DNA from: Xanthobacteraceae bacterium
GTDB lineage: Bacteria > Pseudomonadota > Alphaproteobacteria > Rhizobiales > Xanthobacteraceae
Direction: 5' to 3'
Assembly: GCA_030039105.1 (NCBI GenBank)
Contig: JASHQO010000472.1
Coordinates: forward strand, 1 to 12,923
DNA: 12,923 nucleotides
Positions 1-9,944 of the stretch are shown here, piece after piece. Below the pieces are notes generated by a model that was not told the origin of the DNA, did no database searches, and was given only the letters and a program-made list of their open reading frames with translations. The translations under genes were made by a program, and so were the position numbers. The first letter of the stretch is position 1. The number at the start of each line of letters is the position of its first letter.

Positions 1-4066
<4,066 letters not shown>

Positions 4067-4354
4067 CATGTCCTCTCGCTCAATCGATCCATCGGGCCCG
4101 GGCCGACGGCCATGAAAGCCGCCCGCTCAAGCCATAACCTTCGCACCCGCTGGACCGGCATCCAGGAGTTCGAAGGCACCGCGGCGATCAAGGCGACTCT
4201 CCGAAAGGCCGCAATCCATCGCGACCGTCCGGACAGGCGTCATCCGCCTCATTCTCCCGCGATTCGGCCAATTCTCCGAATCACCGGGCCCTTTCGCCGC
4301 TAAGCGGCAATACCGCCGATCCAGGCCCTAGAGCCTGAAATCACAGCTATTTTT

Positions 4355-4387
4355 GAAGCCCCGGCGCTGCTCCGCCGCCAGGGCTTC
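4355..4387 (-). promoter_or_regulatory. Hairpin in the rplL-rpoB gap
   Basis: In the minus-strand RNA, GAAGCCC, a U and GGCG pair with CGCC, a G and GGGCUUC around a 9-nt loop, giving a 12-bp stem. The U·G pair is tolerated only in minus-strand RNA; on the plus strand it would be a C-A mismatch, which suggests that the minus-strand transcript is the relevant one. No U-run follows (the next bases are AAAAAUAGC), so this is not a classical intrinsic terminator. It may act in attenuation or RNA processing. Confidence 0.45.
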
Positions 4388-4417
4388 GCTTATGTAACCA
4401 GGGCTTCGCTTATGTAA
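4378..4417. repeat. 20-bp tandem duplication, two exact copies
   Basis: The unit ccagggcttcgcttatgtaa occurs at 4378-4397 and again at 4398-4417 with no mismatch. It lies eight bases from the rplL stop codon. Each copy carries one possible arm of the adjacent 4355-4387 hairpin, so the duplication provides two alternative pairing partners. Confidence 0.9.
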
Positions 4418-4428
4418 GCACTGCTTAC
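4414..4428 (-). promoter_or_regulatory. Small hairpin over the rplL stop codon
   Basis: gtaagc and gcttac pair as a perfect 6-bp stem with a 3-nt loop. The stem includes the rplL stop codon (4425-4427). It overlaps the right-hand copy of the 20-bp tandem duplication and competes with another small stem, GCTTA/TAAGC. The structure is visible, but any role is inferred. Confidence 0.35.
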
Positions 4429-4808
4429 TTAAGCTCAACCTTGGCGCCGACCTTTTCGAGGGTCGCCTTGATCTTGGCGGCCTCGTCCTTGCTAACGCCT
4501 TCCTTGACGTTCTTCGGCGCGCCTTCGACCAGGTCCTTGGCCTCCTTGAGGCCGAGACCGGTGAGCGCACGAACTTCCTTGATGACCTCGATCTTCTTGT
4601 CGCCGGCAGCGGCGAGAACGACCGTGAACTCGGTCTTTTCCTCGGCAGGCGCAGCACCGGCGCCGCCGGCTGCGCCGGGCGCAGCCGCGACCGCGACCGC
4701 GGCGGCGGCCGAGACGCCCCACTTTTCCTCGAGCAGCTTGGCGAGTTCCGCCGCTTCGAGCACAGTGAGGTTGGAGAGGTCGTCGACGATTTTCTGCAGA
4801 TCAGCCAT
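4425..4808 (-). CDS. rplL: 50S ribosomal protein L7/L12
   Basis: This is the acidic stalk protein of the large ribosomal subunit. It forms dimers on L10 and recruits translation factors. The 127 residues are typical of the family: an N-terminal dimerisation helix region (1-33, MADLQKIVDDLSNLTVLEAA), an Ala/Gly/Pro-rich hinge (about 34-56), and the C-terminal factor-binding domain (57-127) with KKIEVIKEVRALTGLGLKEA and the end KVGAKVELK. The start ATG at 4808 is preceded by AAGGAC about 9 nt upstream. rplJ ends 42 bp upstream on the same strand, as in other bacteria. Confidence 0.98.
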   Translation of the reverse strand: MADLQKIVDDLSNLTVLEAAELAKLLEEKWGVSAAAAVAVAAAPGAAGGAGAAPAEEKTEFTVVLAAAGDKKIEVIKEVRALTGLGLKEAKDLVEGAPKNVKEGVSKDEAAKIKATLEKVGAKVELK

Positions 4809-4850
4809 GAAACATTGTCCTTCGGTTCGAACCTTGAGAATTGCCGAGGG

Positions 4851-5381
4851 TCAGGCGGCAGCCGCCCCTTCCCCGCTCTTTGCGGCATAGGCCTGGACCA
4901 CGCGTGCGACCTTGGCGGCGGGGGCATTGACCACCTGCGCGATCTTGGTCGCTGGCGCCTGGACCAGGCCGACGATCTTCGCCCTGAGCTCGTCGAGCGA
5001 CGGCAACGCGGCAAGCGCCTTGACGCCGTTCGGGTCGAGCGTGGTCTTGCCCATCGCTCCGCCGATGATGACGAATTTTTCGTTCGTCTTGGCGAAGTCG
5101 ACGGCAGCCTTCGGCGCCGCCACCGGATCGCCCGAGTAGGCGATCAGGGTCGGGCCCTTGAGCAAGGTCCCGATGGAGGCGACGTCAGAGCCTTCAAGAG
5201 CGATTTTGGCCAGGCGATTTTTAGCGACCTTCACGGTGGCGCCCGCCTGCTTCATCTGCAGACGCAGAGTCTGCATCTGAGCGACCGTGAGACCGGAATA
5301 ATGCGCAACCACGACGACCTTGGTGGTCTTGAAGACCTCGCCAAGGCTCGTGATCTGCTCGCCTTTTGCCGCGCGATCCAC
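4851..5381 (-). CDS. rplJ: 50S ribosomal protein L10
   Basis: L10 anchors the L7/L12 stalk to 23S rRNA and, in well-studied bacteria, represses translation of its own mRNA by binding the leader. The protein is 176 residues, close to family length. Diagnostic stretches are VVVVAHYSGLTVAQM, GATVKVAKNRLAKIAL and GTLLKGPTLIAYS. A C-terminal Ala-rich helix, where the L12 dimers bind, ends the protein. I chose the GTG at 5381 because GGAGAG lies upstream at good spacing and the family's MDRAAK-type start begins there. The frame stays open to an ATG at 5435, but that extension has no family resemblance. The gene is first in a rplJ-rplL-rpoB unit, cut off from rplA by a gene on the other strand. Confidence 0.96.
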   Translation of the reverse strand: MDRAAKGEQITSLGEVFKTTKVVVVAHYSGLTVAQMQTLRLQMKQAGATVKVAKNRLAKIALEGSDVASIGTLLKGPTLIAYSGDPVAAPKAAVDFAKTNEKFVIIGGAMGKTTLDPNGVKALAALPSLDELRAKIVGLVQAPATKIAQVVNAPAAKVARVVQAYAAKSGEGAAAA

Positions 5382-5396
5382 CAGCTCTCTCCGGTT

Positions 5397-5508
5397 GGCG
5401 GCCGCTTGGCACGGCCGCCGGGTTGATGCTTTCACACCCTGCCCCCTGGAACCGGCTTTCGCCGCCCCAGGCCATCGAGGTCAGAACCGAAGGGCAATCT
5501 GTGCCCTT
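5397..5508 (-). promoter_or_regulatory. Probable L10 autoregulatory leader (proximal part)
   Basis: Two hairpins directly upstream of the rplJ Shine-Dalgarno (5387-5392) fit the position of the L10 leader, where the L10-L12 complex is known to repress translation. The nearer stem pairs GGCGGCCG with CGGCCGCC around a 7-nt loop. The farther stem pairs AAGGGCA with TGCCCTT around a 5-nt loop. I could not identify the conserved kink-turn by eye, so the family assignment is an inference from position and structure. Confidence 0.4.
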
Positions 5509-5536
5509 GAGCCTTCACCCGTCTATGCTGGCCCGC

Positions 5537-5557
5537 CCGTGTCCCTTCGGGACACGG
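5537..5557. repeat. Perfect hairpin, 9-bp stem with 3-nt loop
   Basis: ccgtgtccc and gggacacgg flank the triplet ttc. It sits mid-way in the predicted rplJ leader. Directly next to it, gctctt and aagagc form a second stem at 5558-5573. No U-run follows on either strand, so neither is a standard terminator. Confidence 0.6.
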
Positions 5558-5585
5558 CTCTTGCTCAAGAGCCCGGCCTGCTTAT

Positions 5586-5612
5586 CGCGGAAATCGGGGA
5601 CCGATTTCCGCG
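5586..5612. repeat. Perfect 12-bp inverted repeat with 3-nt loop
   Basis: cgcggaaatcgg at 5586-5597 and ccgatttccgcg at 5601-5612 are exact complements separated by gga. This is the strongest hairpin in the rplJ leader. It resembles palindromic intergenic units frequent in Bradyrhizobium-like genomes, but I recall this only in general terms. There is no poly-U tract on either side. Confidence 0.7.
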
Positions 5613-5811
5613 GCAGGACGGGCCGGATTAAGCCGCCTGTTTTGGCGGCGCCGGCAGTCTCGGACAGGACTGCGCCAGGCGATTGCCACTAAGCTTTTCC
5701 TTCTCCTGGACAATCCAAGCCGGATAGCTCCAGGAGAGGCCTCACTTTCATGGTTTTCGAGAAGCGCACAAAGGCGCGCCGACAAACCGGGCCGGCACGC
5801 CCTTGGGTCGG

Positions 5812-5840
5812 TATTTAGCGGCTTATGGCGCGCTTGCCAA
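5812..5840 (-). promoter_or_regulatory. Candidate sigma-70 promoter for rplJ-rplL-rpoB
   Basis: On the minus strand TTGGCA (5840-5835) and TAAATA (5817-5812) are separated by exactly 17 bp. Both boxes are close to the housekeeping consensus. Transcription would start near 5805 and give a leader of about 424 nt before the rplJ GTG. The gene arrangement requires a promoter here, because read-through from rplA would have to cross a gene of opposite orientation. Confidence 0.6.
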
Positions 5841-5867
5841 GCAGAATCGCGCAACCTCGCCGGCGCT

Positions 5868-5896
5868 TTGCCGCAGGTCGGTTTGCACCTTAGCAT
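5868..5896 (+). promoter_or_regulatory. Candidate promoter for the MetE-like gene
   Basis: TTGCCG (5868-5873) and TAGCAT (5891-5896) are spaced 17 bp apart. A start near 5903 would leave a leader of about 20 nt before the ATG at 5923, which still contains the GAGG ribosome-binding site. Match quality is moderate. Confidence 0.4.
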
Positions 5897-5922
5897 CGCC
5901 GCAAAACATCAGCGAGGCGGCC

Positions 5923-7134
5923 ATGACCCAGAACACCGATCGCATCCGCACCACCCACGTCGGCAGCCTGATCCGGCCGCCCAAGCTGATCGAGTTCTGG
6001 CGCTCGATCGAAGACGGCAAGCCCTATGACGAAGCCGCGTTCGAGGCCTGCCTCGCCGAATCCGTCGCCGAGGTGGTACGCCAGCAGGCGGCCGTCGGCA
6101 TCGACGTCGTCAGCGACGGCGAGTTCAGCAAAGGGCTGAACTGGGCCTTCTATGTCTTCAAGCGGCTGAGCGGCATCGCGGTGCGGCCGGCGACGCCTGA
6201 GGAGATGGCCGATCCAATGGCGTCGATGGGCGGCGGCCGCGATCACCAGGCGTTTGCCGAATTCTACGCCGAGTACGACGCTGCGACCGGCTTGGGCAAA
6301 CGGCTGGGCAACCGCGTCGTCGTCAGCGGCCCGATCGCGTATTCGGGCCGCCAGGTGTCGCGCGATATCGGCAACCTGCAGGCCGGCGTCGCCAAGGCCA
6401 AGCCGCAGCATCCGACGCTCGCGGGATTCCTCCCGGTCGTGGCGCCGGCGAGCGCGTTGCCCGGCGCCAAGATCGAGCATTACAAGGACGAGGAGTCGTA
6501 TCTCTTTGCCCTCGCCGACGCCCTGCACCAGGAATACCAGGCCATCGTCGATGCCGGCCTCTACGTGCAGATCGACGACGCGTTCCTGCCTTACATGCAC
6601 GAGCGCATGGTGCCGCCGATGTCGAACGCCGAATACCGGCATTGGGCGCAGCTTCGCATCGACGCGCTCAATCGCGCGCTCAAGGGCATCCCCGAGGAGC
6701 GCTCGCGCTATCACATCTGCTGGGGTAGCTGGAACGGGCCGCACGCCTTCGACGTGCCGCTCAAGGACATCGTCGACCTCGTGCTCCAGGTCCGCGTCGG
6801 CCATTATTCATTCGAGGCCGCCAATCCACGCCACGCCCACGAATGGCGGGTATGGGAGACGGTGAAGCTCAGACCGGGCCAGGTGCTGATCCCCGGCGTC
6901 ATCAGCCACGCCACCAACATCGTCGAGCACCCGGAACTGGTCGCCGAGCGGATCGTGCGATTGGCGAAAATCGTCGGCCGCGAGAGCGTCATGGGCGGCA
7001 CCGACTGCGGCTTTGCGCAGAGCCCGTTTGCACGCCGCGTTCATCCGACCATCATGTGGGCGAAGCTGAAAGCGCTGGCCGAAGGCGCGCGCATCGCGAC
7101 GCAGGTTTTGTGGGGCAAGCGGGCAGCGGCGTAA
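5923..7134 (+). CDS. MetE-family (cobalamin-independent methionine synthase-like) protein
   Basis: This 403-residue protein has the C-terminal catalytic barrel of MetE, the zinc enzyme that transfers a methyl group from methyltetrahydrofolate to homocysteine. It lacks the N-terminal half of full-length MetE (about 750 residues in E. coli) and so resembles the short stand-alone relatives. Visible motifs are TTHVGSLIRP (10-19), VSDGEF (63-68), QIDDAFL (216-222), HICWGSWNG (264-272), SFEAANPRHAHEW (296-308) and GGTDCGF (358-364). The expected zinc ligands are all present: H264, C266, E298 and C362. Short members may use other thiols or methyl donors, so the exact substrate is open. The start is the ATG at 5923, with GAGG 5 nt upstream; the open frame before it has no family match. 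The gene sits backwards between rplA and rplJ. Confidence 0.88.
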   Translation: MTQNTDRIRTTHVGSLIRPPKLIEFWRSIEDGKPYDEAAFEACLAESVAEVVRQQAAVGIDVVSDGEFSKGLNWAFYVFKRLSGIAVRPATPEEMADPMASMGGGRDHQAFAEFYAEYDAATGLGKRLGNRVVVSGPIAYSGRQVSRDIGNLQAGVAKAKPQHPTLAGFLPVVAPASALPGAKIEHYKDEESYLFALADALHQEYQAIVDAGLYVQIDDAFLPYMHERMVPPMSNAEYRHWAQLRIDALNRALKGIPEERSRYHICWGSWNGPHAFDVPLKDIVDLVLQVRVGHYSFEAANPRHAHEWRVWETVKLRPGQVLIPGVISHATNIVEHPELVAERIVRLAKIVGRESVMGGTDCGFAQSPFARRVHPTIMWAKLKALAEGARIATQVLWGKRAAA

Positions 7135-7152
7135 AGCATAGCCGCTGCACAC

Positions 7153-7237
7153 CGTCATGGCCGGCCTGTCCCGGCCGTCGGCGTCTTAGTCGGGCGGCCC
7201 GAAGACGGAGATGCCCGGCACGCGGCCGGGCATGACG
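7153..7237. repeat. Palindromic intergenic repeat between convergent genes
   Basis: The element begins cgtcatggccgg and ends ccgggcatgacg, imperfect complements of each other. Each half folds on its own: ggccgg/ccggcc (7159-7164 with 7171-7176) and atgcccgg/ccgggcat (7211-7218 with 7226-7233). This gtcatggccgg...ccgggcatgac style is typical of dispersed palindromic repeats in Bradyrhizobium and relatives (recalled, not searched). It fills the gap between the converging MetE-like and rplA genes and may end transcription from both sides, although it has no U-run. Confidence 0.7.
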
Positions 7238-7257
7238 CCTTAGGAGTCGCGGCGAGG

Positions 7258-7961
<704 letters not shown>

Positions 7962-7965
<4 letters not shown>

Positions 7966-8390
7966 GCCTTCACCTCCAGCCCCATCGAGCGAGCCGATCC
8001 CTCGATCATGCGCATCGCCGCTTCGACCGTATCGCAGTTCAAATCCTTCATCTTCTGCTCGGCGATCTCGCGCACCTGCGCCTTGGTCACCGAGCCGGCC
8101 ACGTCGCGGCCCGGCGTCTTCGAGCCGCTTTCGAGCTTGGCCGCCTTCTTGAGGAAGTGCGACACCGGCGGCGAACGCATCTCGAAAGAGAACGACCGGT
8201 CGGCATAGACCGTGATGGTGACGGGGATCGGCGCGCCCTTCTCCATCTTCTGGGTCTGGGCGTTGAACGCCTTGCAGAACTCCATGATGTTGAGGCCGCG
8301 CTGACCGAGCGCAGGTCCGATCGGCGGCGACGGATTGGCCGCCCCCGCCGGCACCTGCAATTTGACGTAGCCGGTTATTTTCTTCGCCAT
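7962..8390 (-). CDS. rplK: 50S ribosomal protein L11
   Basis: L11 binds the GTPase-associated region of 23S rRNA and is needed for stringent-response sensing by RelA-type enzymes. The 142 residues are full length. The N-terminal domain has the conserved PAGAANPSPPIGPALGQRG (14-32) and NIMEFCKAFN (34-43). The C-terminal rRNA-binding domain includes GRDVAGSVTKAQVREIAEQK and the end MIEGSARSMGLEVKA. The start ATG at 8390 has AGGAG upstream. It overlaps rplA by four bases and follows nusG by 154 bp of repeat-rich spacer. Confidence 0.98.
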
Positions 8391-8451
8391 GCTTTGCTCC
8401 TGTTAGTGGTGCGGTTTTGGCGGCTGGCGACCGCCTCACCTCCCACGTGTT

Positions 8452-8483
8452 CGGACGACGGACGACGGAGGACGGACGACGGA
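8452..8483. repeat. Heptamer array, left arm
   Basis: The run reads cggacga, cggacga, cggagga, cggacga, then a partial cgga: four near-identical 7-bp units. Bases 8459-8480 are the exact reverse complement of 8522-8543 in the right-hand array. It lies in the nusG-rplK spacer. Confidence 0.85.
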
Positions 8484-8502
8484 TGGCCCGAGCTTTCCTC
8501 TT

Positions 8503-8544
8503 TGTCTGTCGTCTGTTGTCTGTCGTCCGTCCTCCGTCGTCCGC
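8503..8544. repeat. Heptamer array, right arm, abutting the nusG stop
   Basis: Six 7-bp units follow one another without gaps: tgtctgt, cgtctgt, tgtctgt, cgtccgt, cctccgt, cgtccgc. The last ends at 8544, one base before the nusG stop codon (8545-8547). The three units nearest nusG are complementary to the left array; the other three have drifted by C-to-T type changes. Together the arms form a 22-bp perfect inverted repeat (8459-8480 and 8522-8543) around a 41-nt loop. It would fold in the nusG-rplK transcript but has no U-run. Confidence 0.85.
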
Positions 8545-9075
8545 TTAAAGCTTCTCAACCTGGCCGAATTCCAGCTCTACCGGCGTGGCGCGGCCGAAGA
8601 TCGAGACCGCGACCTTGAGCCGCGAGCGGCCTTCGTCGACCTCCTCGACCGTGCCGTTGAACGAGGCGAACGGGCCGTCGGAAACCCGCACCTGCTCGCC
8701 GACCTCGAACGACACCGCGGGCTTCGGCCGCTCGACGCCTTCCTGCACCTGCTGCAGCAGACGACTGGCCTCGGCGTCCGAAATCGGCATCGGCTTGTTG
8801 TCGGAGCCGAGAAAGCCGGTCACCTTCGGCGTGTTCTTGATCAGGTGATAGACGTCGTCGGTCAGGTTCATCTTCATCAGCACATAGCCCGGAAAGAACT
8901 TGCGCTCGGCGTCGACCTTGCGGCCGCGCCGGACCTCGATGACCTTCTCCTTCGGGACCAGAATCTCCTCGAACTGATCGGAGAGCCCGCGCTGCTTGGC
9001 CTGCTCCCGGATCGAATCCGCCACCTTGTTCTCGAAGTTCGAATAGGCGTGAACTACGTACCAGCGGCTGGTCAT
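8545..9075 (-). CDS. nusG: Transcription termination/antitermination factor NusG
   Basis: NusG binds RNA polymerase, raises its processivity and links it to Rho or the ribosome. The 176 residues contain the NGN domain (about 4-112) with RWYVVHAYSNFENKVADSI and KFFPGYVLMKM. The KOW domain (about 123-176) has FEVGEQVRVSDGPFASFNGT and ends VELEFGQVEKL. I chose the ATG at 9075 because the family begins MTSRWYVVHA there and GGAAG lies about 7 nt upstream; the frame stays open farther but that extension is antisense-like. secE ends 44 bp upstream on the same strand. Confidence 0.98.
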   Translation of the reverse strand: MTSRWYVVHAYSNFENKVADSIREQAKQRGLSDQFEEILVPKEKVIEVRRGRKVDAERKFFPGYVLMKMNLTDDVYHLIKNTPKVTGFLGSDNKPMPISDAEASRLLQQVQEGVERPKPAVSFEVGEQVRVSDGPFASFNGTVEEVDEGRSRLKVAVSIFGRATPVELEFGQVEKL

Positions 9076-9119
9076 GGGTTGACTTCCAGGTCGTGGATAT
9101 CGGTTGTCGTTCAAAGCAC

Positions 9120-9317
9120 TCACGAATGGATGCCGAGCAGGAAGGTGACGGCGACGCGCATGAGTTGATCGGCGCCGAAGAAGAAGATTGCGGCCAGGAA
9201 CACCATGAGGAAGACCATCATGGTGGTCACGGTCGTCTCCTTGCGCGTCGGCCAGGTGACCTTCTGCGCTTCCGCCCGCACCTCCTGCAAAAACTTGAAC
9301 GGACTGATGCTTGCCAT
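9120..9317 (-). CDS. secE: Preprotein translocase subunit SecE
   Basis: SecE is the small essential subunit that clamps the SecY channel in the inner membrane. The 65 residues are the short single-span form usual in alphaproteobacteria. The cytosolic amphipathic helix SPFKFLQEVRAEAQKVTWPT holds the conserved KVTWPTRKET signature, followed by one transmembrane segment (TTVTTMMVFLMVFLAAIFFF) and a short tail. The ATG at 9317 fits the family start MASISPF; a longer frame upstream shows no family resemblance. It precedes nusG, the conserved arrangement. Confidence 0.96.
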   Translation of the reverse strand: MASISPFKFLQEVRAEAQKVTWPTRKETTVTTMMVFLMVFLAAIFFFGADQLMRVAVTFLLGIHS

Positions 9318-9434
9318 GCTTCTCGAACCGAATAGGCACTCCCCGCCCAACTCGAAGGACGAGACCGACGCTGCGGTTCCTTTGGGGAAATGCTCGCCGC
9401 GGAAATCCGTCACCGGGCCACAGGCGATGGCAGC

Positions 9435-9463
9435 TTCCTACTGCGAGGCCGCCGAATCGTCAA
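9435..9463 (-). promoter_or_regulatory. Candidate promoter for secE-nusG-rplK-rplA
   Basis: On the minus strand TTGACG (9463-9458), preceded by C as in the alphaproteobacterial CTTGAC preference, lies 17 bp from TAGGAA (9440-9435). The -35 box is good and the -10 box weak. Transcription would start near 9428, about 110 nt ahead of secE. Read-through from tRNA-Trp is the alternative. Confidence 0.4.
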
Positions 9464-9504
9464 GCAAAACAACGGGCCACGATGAAGTCCGCTTGCAGTC
9501 TCAA

Positions 9505-9538
9505 GCTCTTAAGGCGGTCCGGCTCTTAAGGCGGTCCG
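9505..9538. repeat. 17-bp tandem duplication beside tRNA-Trp
   Basis: gctcttaaggcggtccg occurs twice back to back (9505-9521 and 9522-9538), six bases from the encoded 3' end of tRNA-Trp. It looks like a recent slippage product. Confidence 0.9.
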
Positions 9539-9544
9539 GCGGCC

Positions 9545-9620
9545 TGGCAGGAGTGGCAGGACTCGAACCTGCAACCCCCGGTTTTGGAGACCGGTGCTCT
9601 AGCCATTGAGCTACACTCCT
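9545..9620 (-). tRNA. tRNA-Trp (anticodon CCA)
   Basis: The minus strand folds as a 76-nt tRNA with encoded CCA. The acceptor arms are AGGAGTG and CACTCCT, with G as discriminator base. The D-arm reads TAGCTCAATGGCTAGAGC, the anticodon stem-loop CGGTCTCCAAAACCG has CCA at the centre, and the T-arm has GGTTCGAGTCC. It sits directly upstream of secE, a common placement for this tRNA. Confidence 0.97.
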
Positions 9621-9944
9621 AGGCGCCGGCCGCAAACCGACAAATGCCCTTTGGCGTTTGGCAACGCAAGTCCAAAGCTCACGCCGCAGAGATGAACCGG
9701 GTTGATCCGCGCGCCGACCGAAGCCCCGCGCTATTTACCGCGCACGGCATGGACCCGCGCCGCGACCGGCGCGCCTCGATCGGGATGCCGGCTCCCGCCG
9801 GTATAGGTGGCCTTTTGAGACAATGTGGTTTGAAATCGCCAGATAATGTGCTTCGAAATCGGGCGACAGCCTCAAAGGCTCGTAAAGACCATGGCCCTAG
9901 CTTGAGGCCGTTGCTGTGATTGTCCTGGCTGGAGGGCAACGGCT
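9621..9944. other. Spacer between tRNA-Trp and the 146-residue gene
   Basis: This is 324 bp without a supportable gene; open frames here have no recognisable content. It must hold the tRNA-Trp promoter (minus strand), but I found no clear boxes. Near the right end an imperfect direct repeat (9822-9838 and 9845-9861) precedes the next gene. GATAAT at 9842-9847 could be a plus-strand -10 box, but no -35 lies at a standard distance. Confidence 0.5.
9822..9861. repeat. Imperfect direct repeat upstream of the 146-residue gene
   Basis: aatgtggtttgaaatcg (9822-9838) recurs as aatgtgcttcgaaatcg (9845-9861), 15 of 17 positions alike, with a 23-bp period, roughly two helical turns. A GATAAT overlaps its second half. 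It may be a pair of regulator-binding sites, or chance duplication. Confidence 0.5.

Larger units (their letters stand above)
4067..4424. other. rplL-rpoB intergenic region, no gene
   Basis: This is a 358-bp gap with no convincing coding sequence; open frames across it are short or continue from antisense frames of neighbours. On the minus strand it would be the leader of rpoB within the rplJ-rplL-rpoB transcript. It holds a 20-bp tandem duplication, a hairpin next to the rplL stop, a long hairpin (4355-4387), and two smaller ones: 4261-4282 (7-bp stem) and 4296-4308 (5-bp stem, 3-nt loop). I found no good minus-strand promoter. In E. coli the equivalent gap carries a partial terminator and an RNase III site, so a structured gap is plausible. 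Confidence 0.7.
5382..5922. other. Divergent intergenic region and rplJ leader
   Basis: This is a 541-bp non-coding stretch between rplJ (leftwards) and the MetE-like gene (rightwards). Open frames here show no family resemblance, and I take them as chance. Most of the stretch would be transcribed as the rplJ 5' leader. It holds five clean inverted repeats: 5397-5419 (8-bp stem, 4 nt upstream of the Shine-Dalgarno), 5490-5508 (7-bp stem, 5-nt loop), 5537-5557 (9-bp stem, 3-nt loop), 5558-5573 (6-bp stem), and 5586-5612 (12-bp stem, 3-nt loop). Candidate promoters for both flanking genes lie at its right end. Confidence 0.7.

Noticed and set aside
4355..4387. Intrinsic terminator after rplL
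   Set aside because: The stem is strong but no U-run follows in the direction of transcription.
4328..5014. Long serine/arginine-rich minus-strand frame spanning rplL
   Set aside because: It is a shifted frame over rplL and the rplL-rplJ gap; the product is low-complexity S/R/P-rich.
5382..5435. An 18-codon N-terminal extension of L10 from an ATG at 5435
   Set aside because: The extension has no resemblance to L10 and no ribosome-binding site; the GTG at 5381 has both.
5890..6804. A 304-codon minus-strand frame opposite the MetE-like gene
   Set aside because: It is the antisense of a gene with clear catalytic motifs, and no independent evidence supports it.
8452..8544. CRISPR-like array
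   Set aside because: The units are 7 bp, contiguous and without spacers, and the two arrays face each other; this is a simple-sequence inverted repeat.
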